Assembly: GCA_964549655.1 (NCBI GenBank)
Contig: CAZJXN010000006.1
Coordinates: 1 to 64,000, forward strand
Reading direction: 5' to 3'
DNA length: 64,000 nt
Origin: JADJNW01 sp964549655
GTDB lineage: Bacteria; Bacteroidota; Bacteroidia; Chitinophagales; Saprospiraceae
Each line of letters opens with the position of its first letter. Within the stretch, counting starts at the first letter, position 1. The position numbers were made by a program, and so were the translations under genes. The notes below the pieces were generated by a model, which did no database searches, had not been told where the DNA came from, and saw only the letters and a list, made by a program, of their open reading frames with translations. Positions 8,627 to 18,045 of the stretch are shown piece by piece.

Positions 8627-9157
8627 ATGCGAAGAAAGCAACTCACTTTTCAAGATAGTAGACCCGATTTGAATGCGTATTTAAATGATATTCAACCAAA
8701 TCGGCATCCAATCAGTCTACTATTGGATGGCGTGTTGGATATGCGAAACATCGGCGCGCTCTTCCGGTTGGCAGAGGCAGCGTGGATAGAAAAAATTTAT
8801 TTATACAGAATGGAAAAAGTGCAGTTAGGCATAGAATTCAAACGCGTGGCGCGTTCGGCGGAGCAATTTATACCGTATGAATGGTTACCAGATTTTGAAT
8901 CGGTACAACATATATTACAAACCCATCATTTATTAGCATTAGAATGGACCAATGATAGTATAGAATATAATAAAGTAAATGTGCAAACGCCTTGTCTGTT
9001 GGCAATTGGCAATGAAGAGCGGGGTGTGTCGGATGAAATCTTACAAGCAGCAGAAACCTGCATTCACATCCCGATGTACGGTGTGAAAACCTCGATGAAT
9101 GTAGCCGTAGCGACGGGTATTGCGGTGTATAAATTATTAGAAATGTTCGAAAAATGA
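8627..9157 (+). CDS. TrmH/SpoU-family RNA methyltransferase
   Basis: A 176-residue SPOUT (SpoU) methyltransferase, expected to 2'-O-methylate a ribose in tRNA or rRNA using SAM. Motif 1 is DMRNIGALFRLAEA, motif 2 is AIGNEERGVSDEIL, and motif 3 is IPMYGVKTSMNVAVATGIAV, which together form the trefoil-knot cofactor site. The protein lacks the N-terminal substrate-binding domain of TrmB/RlmB types and is of the minimal size. I start at MRRKQL rather than 42 bases upstream because the added residues look non-coding. The stop codon lies inside a strong terminator hairpin. Confidence 0.9.
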   Translation: MRRKQLTFQDSRPDLNAYLNDIQPNRHPISLLLDGVLDMRNIGALFRLAEAAWIEKIYLYRMEKVQLGIEFKRVARSAEQFIPYEWLPDFESVQHILQTHHLLALEWTNDSIEYNKVNVQTPCLLAIGNEERGVSDEILQAAETCIHIPMYGVKTSMNVAVATGIAVYKLLEMFEK

Positions 9158-9191
9158 GGTGACACCTCCTACAGAGATGTCACCTCATTTT
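9151..9191. terminator. Bidirectional terminator shared by two convergent genes
   Basis: A perfect 14-bp stem (AAAATGAGGTGACA with TGTCACCTCATTTT) and a 13-base loop. A-runs and T-runs on the two sides make it work in both directions. It contains the stop codon of the upstream plus-strand gene and touches that of the minus-strand DUF6249 gene. Confidence 0.85.
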
Positions 9192-9561
9192 AAAGCGTGT
9201 CCGTATGATTCTTTTTCTCCTCCTCTATCTTCTTTTCCATCAAAAAATAATAGCCAAGCAAGCCCAAACCGCCCATCAGCAGTACCATCGAGCCATACGC
9301 CGCCTCTTCCATCATACCCAGTCCATCCAGCAGATTGCCTAAAAAAAGCCCAATACCTACCATCACACCCACAATTCCATATTTCAGCGATTTTGTAGAT
9401 TCTTTCTTACGTGGCTTGTACACATCCGCGTCTTTACCGTATTCGAGCAGTGCCATACGTTCCTTGTAGCGCGAGGAATAGTGCATATAAATCCAGACAA
9501 TGACCGCAGTAAAAAAACCGGCTGTACCTAAGAGTGGAATTAAAATTTCAGGACCGTTCAT
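9190..9561 (-). CDS. DUF6249 inner-membrane protein
   Basis: A 123-residue membrane protein of the DUF6249 type. An N-terminal helix (about 8-28), a charged cytoplasmic-looking loop with MALLEYGKDADVYKPRKKES, then two more helices (about 60-80 and 88-108) and a lysine/glutamate-rich tail. The short 'ERMALLEYGKD' segment is the most recognisable part of the family. In Bacteroidota such proteins often follow ECF sigma factor genes; here the neighbours are an SPOUT methyltransferase and a YciO-type protein. Function unknown. Confidence 0.75.
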   Translation of the reverse strand: MNGPEILIPLLGTAGFFTAVIVWIYMHYSSRYKERMALLEYGKDADVYKPRKKESTKSLKYGIVGVMVGIGLFLGNLLDGLGMMEEAAYGSMVLLMGGLGLLGYYFLMEKKIEEEKKNHTDTL

Positions 9562-9723
9562 ATTGAGTGATTTAATTTTATACTTTAAGTGTTCTATATT
9601 TGAAATCTATGACGAGCGTTACAAATTACTGGTTGCAAATTGTCTAAAAAATTTATAACTTTAGTAGATGTGGCGAATTTTAAAAATATGCTACATCTTG
9701 TATTACAAAAAAATCAACTATCT

Positions 9724-10338
9724 ATGTTACTCAAAATCAATATCGAAAATCCCGAACCCCGCAAAATCGAACAAGTAGCCGACATCTTACGCAACGGCGG
9801 CATCATTATCTACCCCACCGACACAGTCTATGGTTTGGGTTGCGACATCAACAACAATGATGCGGTAGAAAAAATTTGTCGCTTGCGCCGTTTAGAGCCA
9901 GAAAAAGCGATGCTTTCCTTTATCTGTAAAGACATCAGTCAGATTACAGATTACGCGCTTCCGATTGACAATCAGGTATTTAGAATGATGAAAAAGAACC
10001 TGCCTGGTGCTTTTACGTTCGTTTTAAATTCTAATAATAAAGTACCCAAAATGTTTAAAAATCGAAAGCGAACGATTGGCGTACGCGTCCCAAATCATAA
10101 CATTCCATTGGCAATTGTGGAGGCATTGGGGCATCCAATTCTGACAACTTCTTTGAAATCAGACGATGAAGTATTAGAATATTTCACTGACCCAATTGAC
10201 ATTTACGACGATTTTCAAAAACTCGTGGACATCGTGATTGACGGCGGTATTTGCGGCAATATTCCTTCTACTATTATTGATTGTACTGGAAGTGAGTTGG
10301 AAATTATTCGGGAAGGTGCGGGAGAGTTGGTTTATTAG
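9724..10338 (+). CDS. YrdC/YciO-type L-threonylcarbamoyladenylate synthase-like protein
   Basis: A 204-residue YrdC-domain protein. The ATP/RNA-binding core IIYPTDTVYGLGCD is near residues 28-41 and KAMLSFICKD follows. In TsaC/Sua5 this domain makes threonylcarbamoyl-AMP for tRNA t6A37. The sequence looks closer to the YciO branch (KAMLSFICKDISQI; no C-terminal Sua5 domain), so it may be a paralogue rather than the t6A enzyme. The start is the ATG at MLLKIN, which matches the family; an upstream TTG start would add 28 non-conserved residues. Confidence 0.85.
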   Translation: MLLKINIENPEPRKIEQVADILRNGGIIIYPTDTVYGLGCDINNNDAVEKICRLRRLEPEKAMLSFICKDISQITDYALPIDNQVFRMMKKNLPGAFTFVLNSNNKVPKMFKNRKRTIGVRVPNHNIPLAIVEALGHPILTTSLKSDDEVLEYFTDPIDIYDDFQKLVDIVIDGGICGNIPSTIIDCTGSELEIIREGAGELVY

Positions 10339-10511
10339 GATATTCGCTGCGCTGCTATTTTTTGATACTGGTCTGCCGCTGGCGGATTGCACATTTTGTT
10401 GGTAGCTGACAAAAGAAAAAACTGCTTTTGAATCCGTAGTTCTATATTTGCGTCTAATTTGAGCAACTTAAAAATAGTAAACGCTCAATAGTCAATGGTA
10501 AATATCTTTAA

Positions 10512-12842
10512 ATGAAGCCAAATTTTATTTTGACCTTCTCTTTCGTAATTTATTTTATTAATATTTCCTTTGCTCAAAACGGAATTGTACGCGGCAACAT
10601 CTTCGACCGCGAAACAGGCGAGCCAATCGTGTACGCAACCGTGCAAATCCAAAATCTTAATGTAGGCGCAGTCACAGATGTAAATGGCTTTTTTACAATT
10701 GCAAATGTACCCGCAGGAAGTTACCAATTATTTACAAGTTATATAGGTTATGATAGTTTGTCAACGAGTATAAATGTCCGCGCGGGGGGCATTGTGTATC
10801 AACGGATTAACTTGAGTGCAAGCGCGATTGAACTGGAAGAAGTGAATGTGTCGGGCGCACGCGAGCAGGCGCGTTCGGAGGTGCAAGTGTCCAAATTACA
10901 AATTACAGCACAACAAATTCGCTCTTTACCTTCCACAGGCGGCGAGGCAGATATTGCACAATATTTGCCGGTATTGCCGGGCATTGTCTCTTCGGGCGAC
11001 CAAGGCGGACAGCTCTACATTCGAGGAGGTTCACCTATTCAAAATAAAATTTTGTTGGATGGAATGACGATTTACAATCCTTTTCACTCCATTGGTTTTT
11101 TCTCTGTTTTTGAAACCGAAGCGATTCGCAGTGTAGATGTGTTGACGGGTGGTTTTAACGCAGAATATGGGGGTCGAATTTCAGCAGTTGTGGATATTAA
11201 AACCCGCGAAGGCGATAAGAAAAAGTTTGGCGGCTTGGTCTCTGCTAGTCCATTTCAAGCAAAAGTATTACTGGAAGGTCCAATTAAAAAATTGAAAGAA
11301 GAAGGGGGCGGAAGCACCTCTTTTCTCTTGACAGCCAAGCATTCTTACTTGAACGAAAGTTCTAAAGTTTTCTACGATTACGCGACAGATACTTCATTTT
11401 ATTCATTTGCGGCAGGCGACACGAGTCTGGCAAATGTGGGTGAAATCGGCTTGCCGTATCAATATACTGACATTTATGGAAAAGTCTCTTTTGTGGGTGG
11501 TAACGGTAGCAAGTTGAATTTATTTGGCTTTAATTTTATCGACGAATTTAATTTTGTGAGCCTCGCAAAAGTCAACTGGGATGCCTCTGGTGGTGGCGCA
11601 AATTTTACACTTATTCCGCAAAATTCTAATACGATTATTGATGGTGCTGTCTCGCTTACCAATTATGAAATCAGTTTGCAAGAATCCGACAACGTGCCGC
11701 GTACAAGTAGCATTAGCAGTTATAATGTAGCTTTGAATTTTTCTAACTTCGGCGGCGACAGTGAATTTAGATACGGTTTTGACTTCACTGGTTTTAATAC
11801 CGATTTTCAATTTCGAAATTTTATTGGGATTACGTTTCAGCAAAAAGATTTCACCAGTGAATTAGCAGGTTATGTGAAGTACAAGCAACGCTTGGGCGAT
11901 TTGATTTTAGAACCCGGATTTCGATTGCATTATTATGCTTCGCAATCCAAAATGTCGTTTGAGCCACGCATTGGTTTAAAATATAATATTACAGATTTTT
12001 TGCGTTTTAAAGCGGCGGGTGGTTTATATTCACAAAATGTGCTGAGTACGGTAAATGAAGAGGATATTGTAAATTTTTTCGTTGGTTTTCTTGCAGGTCC
12101 TGAAGAAACGTTATTTAAACCCGGCACGCGCGACGCTACGGACGACCGCCTGCAACACGCTTTTCATGCTATAGCTGGTATAGAATTGGATGTTACAAAA
12201 AATGCGACTATAAATATTGAACCGTATTATAAAGGTTTTACGCAACTCATCAGTGTCAATCGCAATAAACTCAGTGCACAAGACCCTGATTTTCAGGTAG
12301 AAACGGGCGAAGCATACGGGGTGGATTTTTCTTTCAAACGCGAAACGCGCCAAACGTACCTGTGGGCAACGTACTCCTACGCTTACGTGAACCGCGATGA
12401 CGGTGCACAAGTGTACCCAACCATTTTCGACCGCCGCCACAATGTCAATCTCCTCGCCACCTACAGCTTCGGCAAAAATTTGAATTGGGAATTCGGCGTG
12501 CGATGGAATTATGGCTCTGGTTTCCCTTTCACCCAAACCCAGGGCTTCTATCAAAACATTGACCTGAGTGACATCGCTACGACGGATATTCTGACGGGCA
12601 ATTATGACCTCGGCACGCTCCTCGCCGGCGAGCGCAATGGCGGCAGGCTTTCTGACTATCACCGCTTGGACGTTTCGCTCAAGCGCACGTTTCATTTTTC
12701 TAAAAATAGCAAATTGGAAATTTTGGCAAGCGTCACCAACGCGTACGACCGCGACAACATTTTCTATGTGGATAGAATCACAAATAATCGAGTGAATCAA
12801 TTGCCGGTGCTGCCGAGTTTGGGGGTGACGTTTGGGTTTTAA
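10512..12842 (+). CDS. TonB-dependent receptor with CarboxypepD_reg-like domain
   Basis: A 776-residue outer-membrane receptor. After a signal peptide ending SFAQ, residues 22-110 form a carboxypeptidase-regulatory-like domain (GIVRGNIFDRETGEPIVYAT). The plug follows (EADIAQYLPVLPGIVSSGD, GQLYIRGGSPIQNKILLDGM, GGFNAEYGGRISAVVDIKTR), then a 22-strand type beta barrel ending in the aromatic GVTFGF. This arrangement is typical of Bacteroidota uptake receptors energised by TonB-ExbBD. No SusD-like partner or binding lipoprotein is adjacent, so the ligand is unknown. It is monocistronic. Confidence 0.92.
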   Translation: MKPNFILTFSFVIYFINISFAQNGIVRGNIFDRETGEPIVYATVQIQNLNVGAVTDVNGFFTIANVPAGSYQLFTSYIGYDSLSTSINVRAGGIVYQRINLSASAIELEEVNVSGAREQARSEVQVSKLQITAQQIRSLPSTGGEADIAQYLPVLPGIVSSGDQGGQLYIRGGSPIQNKILLDGMTIYNPFHSIGFFSVFETEAIRSVDVLTGGFNAEYGGRISAVVDIKTREGDKKKFGGLVSASPFQAKVLLEGPIKKLKEEGGGSTSFLLTAKHSYLNESSKVFYDYATDTSFYSFAAGDTSLANVGEIGLPYQYTDIYGKVSFVGGNGSKLNLFGFNFIDEFNFVSLAKVNWDASGGGANFTLIPQNSNTIIDGAVSLTNYEISLQESDNVPRTSSISSYNVALNFSNFGGDSEFRYGFDFTGFNTDFQFRNFIGITFQQKDFTSELAGYVKYKQRLGDLILEPGFRLHYYASQSKMSFEPRIGLKYNITDFLRFKAAGGLYSQNVLSTVNEEDIVNFFVGFLAGPEETLFKPGTRDATDDRLQHAFHAIAGIELDVTKNATINIEPYYKGFTQLISVNRNKLSAQDPDFQVETGEAYGVDFSFKRETRQTYLWATYSYAYVNRDDGAQVYPTIFDRRHNVNLLATYSFGKNLNWEFGVRWNYGSGFPFTQTQGFYQNIDLSDIATTDILTGNYDLGTLLAGERNGGRLSDYHRLDVSLKRTFHFSKNSKLEILASVTNAYDRDNIFYVDRITNNRVNQLPVLPSLGVTFGF

Positions 12843-12899
12843 AGGATAAAGTTTTCTTGCGAATCTTTCAAATCTAATTTATTTTTACAGGATTAAATT

Positions 12900-13304
12900 T
12901 TAATTATTACATCTCTCCAATCTTTCTTTCACCTCCTCAAACTTTACATATTTAAAATCATTTCCCCAAGCCTGATTAATGTAATTAATTATATTCGTTA
13001 TTTCAAATTCTGTAAGTTCGGGAATGGCTGCCATGGGTTGATTGTAAGTCGTGTCGTTTACGATGACCGCGCCTTGTATGCCGTAGCGGATAATACAAGC
13101 GGTACGCAAGGGGTCAGTTTTGACGTAATCCGCGCCCTTAAGCGGCGGAATAATACCTTTCAAACCCGTACCGTCTTCCATATGGCAATTGGCGCAGTAG
13201 TAGTTGTAGAGACCTTTACTTTGTTGATAAGGATTTGATTGACAATTAGATAGAAAGATGATTAAACTGGCGAAGAAGCAAAAAAGGAGCAGATTGATTT
13301 TCAT
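12900..13304 (-). CDS. Class I cytochrome c lipoprotein
   Basis: A 134-residue single-haem cytochrome. Its lipoprotein signal peptide has LSNC as lipobox (Cys21), and it has one CxxCH haem-attachment motif (CANCH). A candidate distal Met ligand sits in NQPMAA, followed by ELTEFEITNIINYI, the usual C-terminal helix. It is expected to be anchored on the periplasmic face of a membrane as a soluble-type electron carrier. I begin at MKINLLL; three upstream codons (MLR) are possible. The neighbour is ArfB, with no functional link. Confidence 0.88.
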   Translation of the reverse strand: MKINLLLFCFFASLIIFLSNCQSNPYQQSKGLYNYYCANCHMEDGTGLKGIIPPLKGADYVKTDPLRTACIIRYGIQGAVIVNDTTYNQPMAAIPELTEFEITNIINYINQAWGNDFKYVKFEEVKERLERCNN

Positions 13305-13349
13305 CCGTAGCATTTTCTAACAAAACAATTCTACGGAGGAAAGTTTACG

Positions 13350-13778
13350 CTATTGAGCAGAAAAAGAAAAGTCATCGTCCGAGCGGGAGATGACCTTTCT
13401 GCGAGTAGTTTTCTTTTCAGCAGTTTGTTTCTTTTCCTCGAGCCGCTTGCGTTTGTTGGCAGTGTAAGCCACAACTTCGGCACGGGTTTTGACGGGCTTT
13501 AATGCTTTGAAAATCAATTGGTCAAACTTTTTTATTGCCAATGTTTTATTTTGTAATTGCGACCGGCTCGCCTCGGAAGCGATTTGTAAAATGCCCTCTT
13601 GTGTGATGCGATTCGACAAACGTTCTACAATCAATGCTCTCTGCTCATCTGTCAGCGTTTGCGATTTCAACACATCAAATAATAATTCTACTTTTGTTGA
13701 AACTTTGTTGACGTGCTGCCCACCGCTGCCGCCGCTACGCGCTACCCGAAATTTGAGTTCTTTATGTAAGGATTCCAT
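13350..13778 (-). CDS. arfB: Alternative ribosome-rescue factor / peptidyl-tRNA hydrolase ArfB
   Basis: A 142-residue codon-independent release factor (YaeJ/ArfB). The catalytic GGQ lies at 19-21 within SGGSGGQHVNKVSTKVEL, and the C-terminal tail is strongly basic (NKRKRLEEKK...TTRRK), the part that enters the empty mRNA channel of stalled ribosomes. Length agrees with the family. It frees stalled ribosomes by hydrolysing peptidyl-tRNA. The tail ends with an unusual acidic and Ser-rich SDDDFSFSAQ extension. Confidence 0.93.
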   Translation of the reverse strand: MESLHKELKFRVARSGGSGGQHVNKVSTKVELLFDVLKSQTLTDEQRALIVERLSNRITQEGILQIASEASRSQLQNKTLAIKKFDQLIFKALKPVKTRAEVVAYTANKRKRLEEKKQTAEKKTTRRKVISRSDDDFSFSAQ

Positions 13779-14006
13779 TTGTTTTTAGACGTTAGGTTTT
13801 AGATTATAGACGTTAGACTGTCATTGAAAATCAGTAAGTTAGAGCGTGTCTATGGTCTAAAGTCCATCGTGTAACGTCTCAAAAAAAAAATAAGTTCACA
13901 ACCGTGTAAAATGTCTTAAAACAATAGAAATTTGCGATATTTTTTACAACTAATGCCTAACCGTGCTGTTGTATTTTCAAATTTCTCTGAAAGTTTAAAA
14001 TCAAAA

Positions 14007-15449
14007 ATGATGCAAAAGAAACGCGGAATTGTGTGGTTTCGGCAAGACCTTCGTCTGCACGACAACGAGGCGTTGACGGAGGCTCTGAAGACAGTGGATG
14101 AAGTGATACCGGTATTTGTATTTGATGAGCGCATGTTTTTGGGCAAGACGAGTTATAATTTTCCGAAGACAGGCAAGTTTCGGGCGCATTTTGTTATTGA
14201 AAGTATTCATGATTTACGTGATTCGTTACAAAAATTGGGTAGTAATTTAATCGTCCGCATCGGAAAGCCGGAAGAAGTGATTTTCGACATTGCCAAACAA
14301 GTAAAAAGTAGCTGGGTTTTCTGCAATCGCGAGCGAATGCAGGAAGAGGCTCAAGTGCAGGATGCTTTGGAAAAAAACTTGTGGACGATTGGTCAAGAGA
14401 TTCGTTATTCACGCGGCAAGATGCTCTATTACACAGCAGATTTACCTTTTCCAATTCAGCATACACCCGATGTTTTTACCAATTTTCGTAAAGAAGTGGA
14501 GCGTTACGTGTCGGTACGCGAGCCACTGCCTGCGCCTACAAAGCCGTTTAATCCGCTTACGGTTCAAGTAGAATGTGGAACTATTCCAGTTGTTGAAGAT
14601 TTTGGACACGAGGCTATCGAACCTGACCCACGCGCTGCTATCATTCATAAAGGTGGCGAAACGGAAGGTCTGAAACGTTTGCATTATTACTTGTGGGAGT
14701 CCAATTTGATACAAAAATATAAAGATACGCGCAATGAAATGATAGGAAGTGATTATTCGTCTAAATTCTCTGCATGGCTGGCGCAAGGCTGTTTATCGCC
14801 GAAGCAAATTTATTATGAAATAAAAAAATATGAAGCTGAACGCGGCGATAACGAATCCACCTATTGGCTGTTTTTTGAATTGTTGTGGCGCGATTTTTTT
14901 CGCTTCGTGGCGAAAAAATATGGCAATAAAATATTTTTGAAAGGCGGTACACGCGATGAAATTGACACGCGCTTGCGGGATGATTTTCGTTTGTTCGACC
15001 AATGGGCGGAAGGTAGAACGGGCGTTCCATTTATAGATGCAAATATGCGCGAGATGAATGCGACGGGTTTTATGTCGAATCGTGGTAGACAAAATGTGGC
15101 GAGTTTCTTGGTGAAAGACTTGCGCGTGAATTGGCAAATGGGCGCAGAATTGTTTGAATCTCAACTCATTGACTATGATGTGACAAGTAACTGGTGCAAC
15201 TGGAATTATATAGCTGGTGTGGGAAGCGACCCGCGCGAGAATCGTTATTTCAACATTCTTTCGCAAGCGCGGCATTACGACCCAAATGGCGATTATGTAA
15301 AATTATGGCTGCCGGAATTGGCGGACGTACCCGCCGAAAAAGTGCATCAACCCGATATTTTGTCATTTGCAGATCAGGAAAAATTGCACGTAAAAATAGG
15401 TGCAGATTATCCAATGGCGATTGTGAATACGCGGAAGTGGGCGAGTTAG
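14007..15449 (+). CDS. DASH-family cryptochrome / photolyase
   Basis: A 480-residue flavoprotein of the cryptochrome-DASH group, which repairs cyclobutane dimers in single-stranded DNA and may sense blue light. The N-terminal photolyase alpha/beta domain opens with RGIVWFRQDLRLHDNEAL. The FAD-binding domain has the DASH-typical ELLWRDFFRFVAKKYGNK, GVPFIDANMREM, TGFMSNRGRQNVASFLVKDL and NWNYIAGVGSDPRENRYFN. I start at MMQKK because the preceding 25 residues are not family-like. Length suits a DASH protein without the C-terminal extension of eukaryotic forms. Cofactor is FAD; antenna likely a folate. The gene stands alone. Confidence 0.93.
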   Translation: MMQKKRGIVWFRQDLRLHDNEALTEALKTVDEVIPVFVFDERMFLGKTSYNFPKTGKFRAHFVIESIHDLRDSLQKLGSNLIVRIGKPEEVIFDIAKQVKSSWVFCNRERMQEEAQVQDALEKNLWTIGQEIRYSRGKMLYYTADLPFPIQHTPDVFTNFRKEVERYVSVREPLPAPTKPFNPLTVQVECGTIPVVEDFGHEAIEPDPRAAIIHKGGETEGLKRLHYYLWESNLIQKYKDTRNEMIGSDYSSKFSAWLAQGCLSPKQIYYEIKKYEAERGDNESTYWLFFELLWRDFFRFVAKKYGNKIFLKGGTRDEIDTRLRDDFRLFDQWAEGRTGVPFIDANMREMNATGFMSNRGRQNVASFLVKDLRVNWQMGAELFESQLIDYDVTSNWCNWNYIAGVGSDPRENRYFNILSQARHYDPNGDYVKLWLPELADVPAEKVHQPDILSFADQEKLHVKIGADYPMAIVNTRKWAS

Positions 15450-15479
15450 GAAATGCTGGATATTGGATTTAATTTATTG

Positions 15480-16643
15480 TTAGCAAGCAATTACTTTGAA
15501 GGTATTTTGCACTCGATGTGCTTTCTGTTTTGCCATATCAATCGTCTCGCCCAGCACCGTCACATGTCCCATCTTTCGAAATGGCTTCGTCTCTGCTTTT
15601 CCGTATAAATGCACATTCACGCCTTCGATTGCCAGGCATTCCTCCAAACCTTGATACAAAACATGACCGAAGTAACCCGGTTCACCCAACAAATTAACCA
15701 TCACGGCAGGCGATTTCATCTTCGTACTTCCCAACGGCAAATTCAAAATACCGCGCAAATGCTGCTCAAACTGCGACGTATAACAACTATCTATTGTATG
15801 ATGCCCACTGTTGTGCGGACGTGGCGCTACTTCATTGATTAATAATTGATTATCTTTTGTTAAAAACAATTCAACCGCCAGTAATCCGCAAATATCGAAG
15901 GCTTCAATGACGGCTTTTGCTAAATTTTCTGCTGCTTGGGCAATTTCAGAATCAATCTGTGCTGGACAAATTAGCATTTCCACTAAATTTGCTTCCGCGT
16001 TAAAATCCATTTCGACGGTCGGAAAAGCGACGACTTCACCATTTGAATTGCGAGCAACGATAACGGCTAATTCTTTTTTAATATCCACTAACTCTTCTAC
16101 GACACACGCTTCAGATAATAATTTAGTTTGCAAATCCGCTTCGGAGCGAATGATAGCAACGCCTTTACCATCATAACCTGCTGTGCGGCTTTTTTGTACA
16201 AATGGATAGGTAGTTTTCTGATTGCCAATGGCTTTTCGCAAATCTTCTTCGCTATCAAAAAGTTGAAAATCGGAAGTTGGAAATTGATGTTGCTGATAAA
16301 ATTGCTTTTGTAACCCTTTATCTTTTATAATATTTAAAGCGGATGGTTTTGGATGAATCGTCAAGCCTTCTTTTTCTAATTGCAATAAAGCATCGGTGTT
16401 AACGTGTTCAATTTCAATCGTTAATACATCTACCATTTTCCCAAAATTATAAACATCGTCATAATTTTTAAACGAACCTTCCGTAAAACCTGTTGCAAAT
16501 CCTCCTACGGGAAAATCTTTTGATTCATCCAAAAAATACATCGGCAAGTGCCAATTTCCTGCCGCAAGTGCCAGCATTTTTCCTAATTGACCACCGCCGA
16601 GTACGCCTACTTTTGTCCGTAAAATATTTTTATTAAAATCCAT
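15480..16643 (-). CDS. purK: 5-(carboxyamino)imidazole ribonucleotide synthase PurK
   Basis: A 387-residue ATP-grasp enzyme that carboxylates AIR to N5-CAIR with ATP and bicarbonate in purine synthesis. The opening VGVLGGGQLGKMLALAA is diagnostic. FVQKSRTAGYDGKGVAII (ATP-binding loop) and NEVAPRPHNSGHHTIDSC (metal and substrate site) are intact. PurE is not in the window. The gene is divergent from dihydroorotase with a 40-base gap, linking purine and pyrimidine genes by position. A TACTTTTG box lies in the gap. Confidence 0.95.
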   Translation of the reverse strand: MDFNKNILRTKVGVLGGGQLGKMLALAAGNWHLPMYFLDESKDFPVGGFATGFTEGSFKNYDDVYNFGKMVDVLTIEIEHVNTDALLQLEKEGLTIHPKPSALNIIKDKGLQKQFYQQHQFPTSDFQLFDSEEDLRKAIGNQKTTYPFVQKSRTAGYDGKGVAIIRSEADLQTKLLSEACVVEELVDIKKELAVIVARNSNGEVVAFPTVEMDFNAEANLVEMLICPAQIDSEIAQAAENLAKAVIEAFDICGLLAVELFLTKDNQLLINEVAPRPHNSGHHTIDSCYTSQFEQHLRGILNLPLGSTKMKSPAVMVNLLGEPGYFGHVLYQGLEECLAIEGVNVHLYGKAETKPFRKMGHVTVLGETIDMAKQKAHRVQNTFKVIAC

Positions 16644-16666
16644 TTTTAGTCGTATTTTTCAGTCTG

Positions 16667-16674
16667 CAAAAGTA
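16667..16674 (-). promoter_or_regulatory. Candidate -7 box for purK
   Basis: On the minus strand TACTTTTG matches TAnnTTTG exactly, 23 bases before the purK start. A TTG at the ideal spacing is lacking; it would fall within the dihydroorotase coding region. Confidence 0.45.
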
Positions 16675-16683
16675 GAAATCAAA

Positions 16684-18033
16684 ATGAAAACTATTCTCAT
16701 CAAAAATGCTCAAATCGTCAATCAAGGAAAAATCTTCCCTGGTGATATTTTTATCAAAGATGGCTTTATCGAACGTATTGATAATCAAATTGATACACAT
16801 GCTGATATTGAAATAAATGCGGAAGGAAAATATGCCATTCCGGGTATTATTGACGACCAAGTGCACTTTCGGGAGCCAGGCTTGACGCATAAGGGTGATT
16901 TATACACCGAGCCACGCGCCGCCGTCGCTGGAGGGGTCACTTCGTTTATGGAAATGCCGAATACCAAGCCCCCTGCCCTTTCACAAACATTATTACAAGA
17001 AAAATATAATATCGCTGCGCAGAAATCCTTGGCAAATTACTCGTTTTTTATGGGCACTTCGAATGACAATTTGGAAGAAGTTTTAAAAACAAATCCTAAA
17101 AATGTCTGTGGTATTAAAGTTTTCATGGGTTCCAGTACCGGAAATATGCTCGTGGATGACCCCACTACTTTAGAAAAATTATTCTCCCAAACGCCGATGT
17201 TGATTGCTACGCATTGCGAAGATGAAGCCACTATTCAAGCAAATGAAGCCGCTTTTCGCAAAAAATATGGCGAGAATGTGCCGATTGAATGCCATCCTGA
17301 TATCAGAAGTGCCGAGGCTTGTTTAAAATCTTCGAGCTTGGCAGTGGAATTGGCAAAAAAACATGATACGCGTTTACATATCTTACACATTTCAACGAAA
17401 GATGAGTTGCAGTTATTTAGAAATGATATTCCATTACAACAAAAACGCATCACAGCAGAAGTTTGTGTGCATCATTTATTTTTTAATGCCGATGATTATG
17501 CTCGTTTGGGTACAAATATTAAATGGAATCCGGCTGTAAAAAGCAAAGAACATCAAGCGGCACTGCTGCCCGCGTTACTCGACAATCGTCTGGATATTAT
17601 TGCAACTGACCACGCTCCACACACGCTGGAGGAAAAACAAAATACGTATTTCAACGCACCGTCGGGCGGACCACTCGTGCAGCACGCATTGAATGTGATG
17701 TTAGATTTTTATTATAAAGGCTTGATTTCATTAGAAAGAATCGTCGAAAAAATGTGTCATGCGCCAGCGATTTGTTTCCAAATAGATAGACGTGGATTTC
17801 TGGAAGAAGGTTATTGGGCGGATATTGCAATTATAAATTTAAATAAAAAGTGGACGGTTAATAAAGAAAATATTTTATACAAATGTGGCTGGTCGCCGTT
17901 AGAAGAACAAATATTTACTGGAAAAGTGGAAAGCACGATTGTGAGTGGACATTTAGTATATCAAAATGGGCAGTTTTTTGAAGAGAAAAAGGGAGAACGC
18001 TTGCTTTTCGCTCGTGACTCAATGGAACACTGA
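16684..18033 (+). CDS. pyrC: Dihydroorotase
   Basis: A 449-residue class I-like dihydroorotase, cyclising carbamoyl-aspartate to dihydroorotate in pyrimidine synthesis. Metal-site motifs: DDQVHFREPG (where E. coli-type enzymes have HxH, here Q-V-H), GIKVFMGSSTG with the carboxylatable Lys, THCEDE, LHILHIST and TDHAPH. The C-terminal part includes a normal amidohydrolase beta sandwich (CGWSPLEEQIFTGKV). The QxH form is, as I recall, common in Bacteroidota members, so I take it as active. The last residues (DSMEH) and the stop are written in an intergenic repeat word. Confidence 0.92.
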   Translation: MKTILIKNAQIVNQGKIFPGDIFIKDGFIERIDNQIDTHADIEINAEGKYAIPGIIDDQVHFREPGLTHKGDLYTEPRAAVAGGVTSFMEMPNTKPPALSQTLLQEKYNIAAQKSLANYSFFMGTSNDNLEEVLKTNPKNVCGIKVFMGSSTGNMLVDDPTTLEKLFSQTPMLIATHCEDEATIQANEAAFRKKYGENVPIECHPDIRSAEACLKSSSLAVELAKKHDTRLHILHISTKDELQLFRNDIPLQQKRITAEVCVHHLFFNADDYARLGTNIKWNPAVKSKEHQAALLPALLDNRLDIIATDHAPHTLEEKQNTYFNAPSGGPLVQHALNVMLDFYYKGLISLERIVEKMCHAPAICFQIDRRGFLEEGYWADIAIINLNKKWTVNKENILYKCGWSPLEEQIFTGKVESTIVSGHLVYQNGQFFEEKKGERLLFARDSMEH

Positions 18034-18045
18034 TGCAACTGATTT

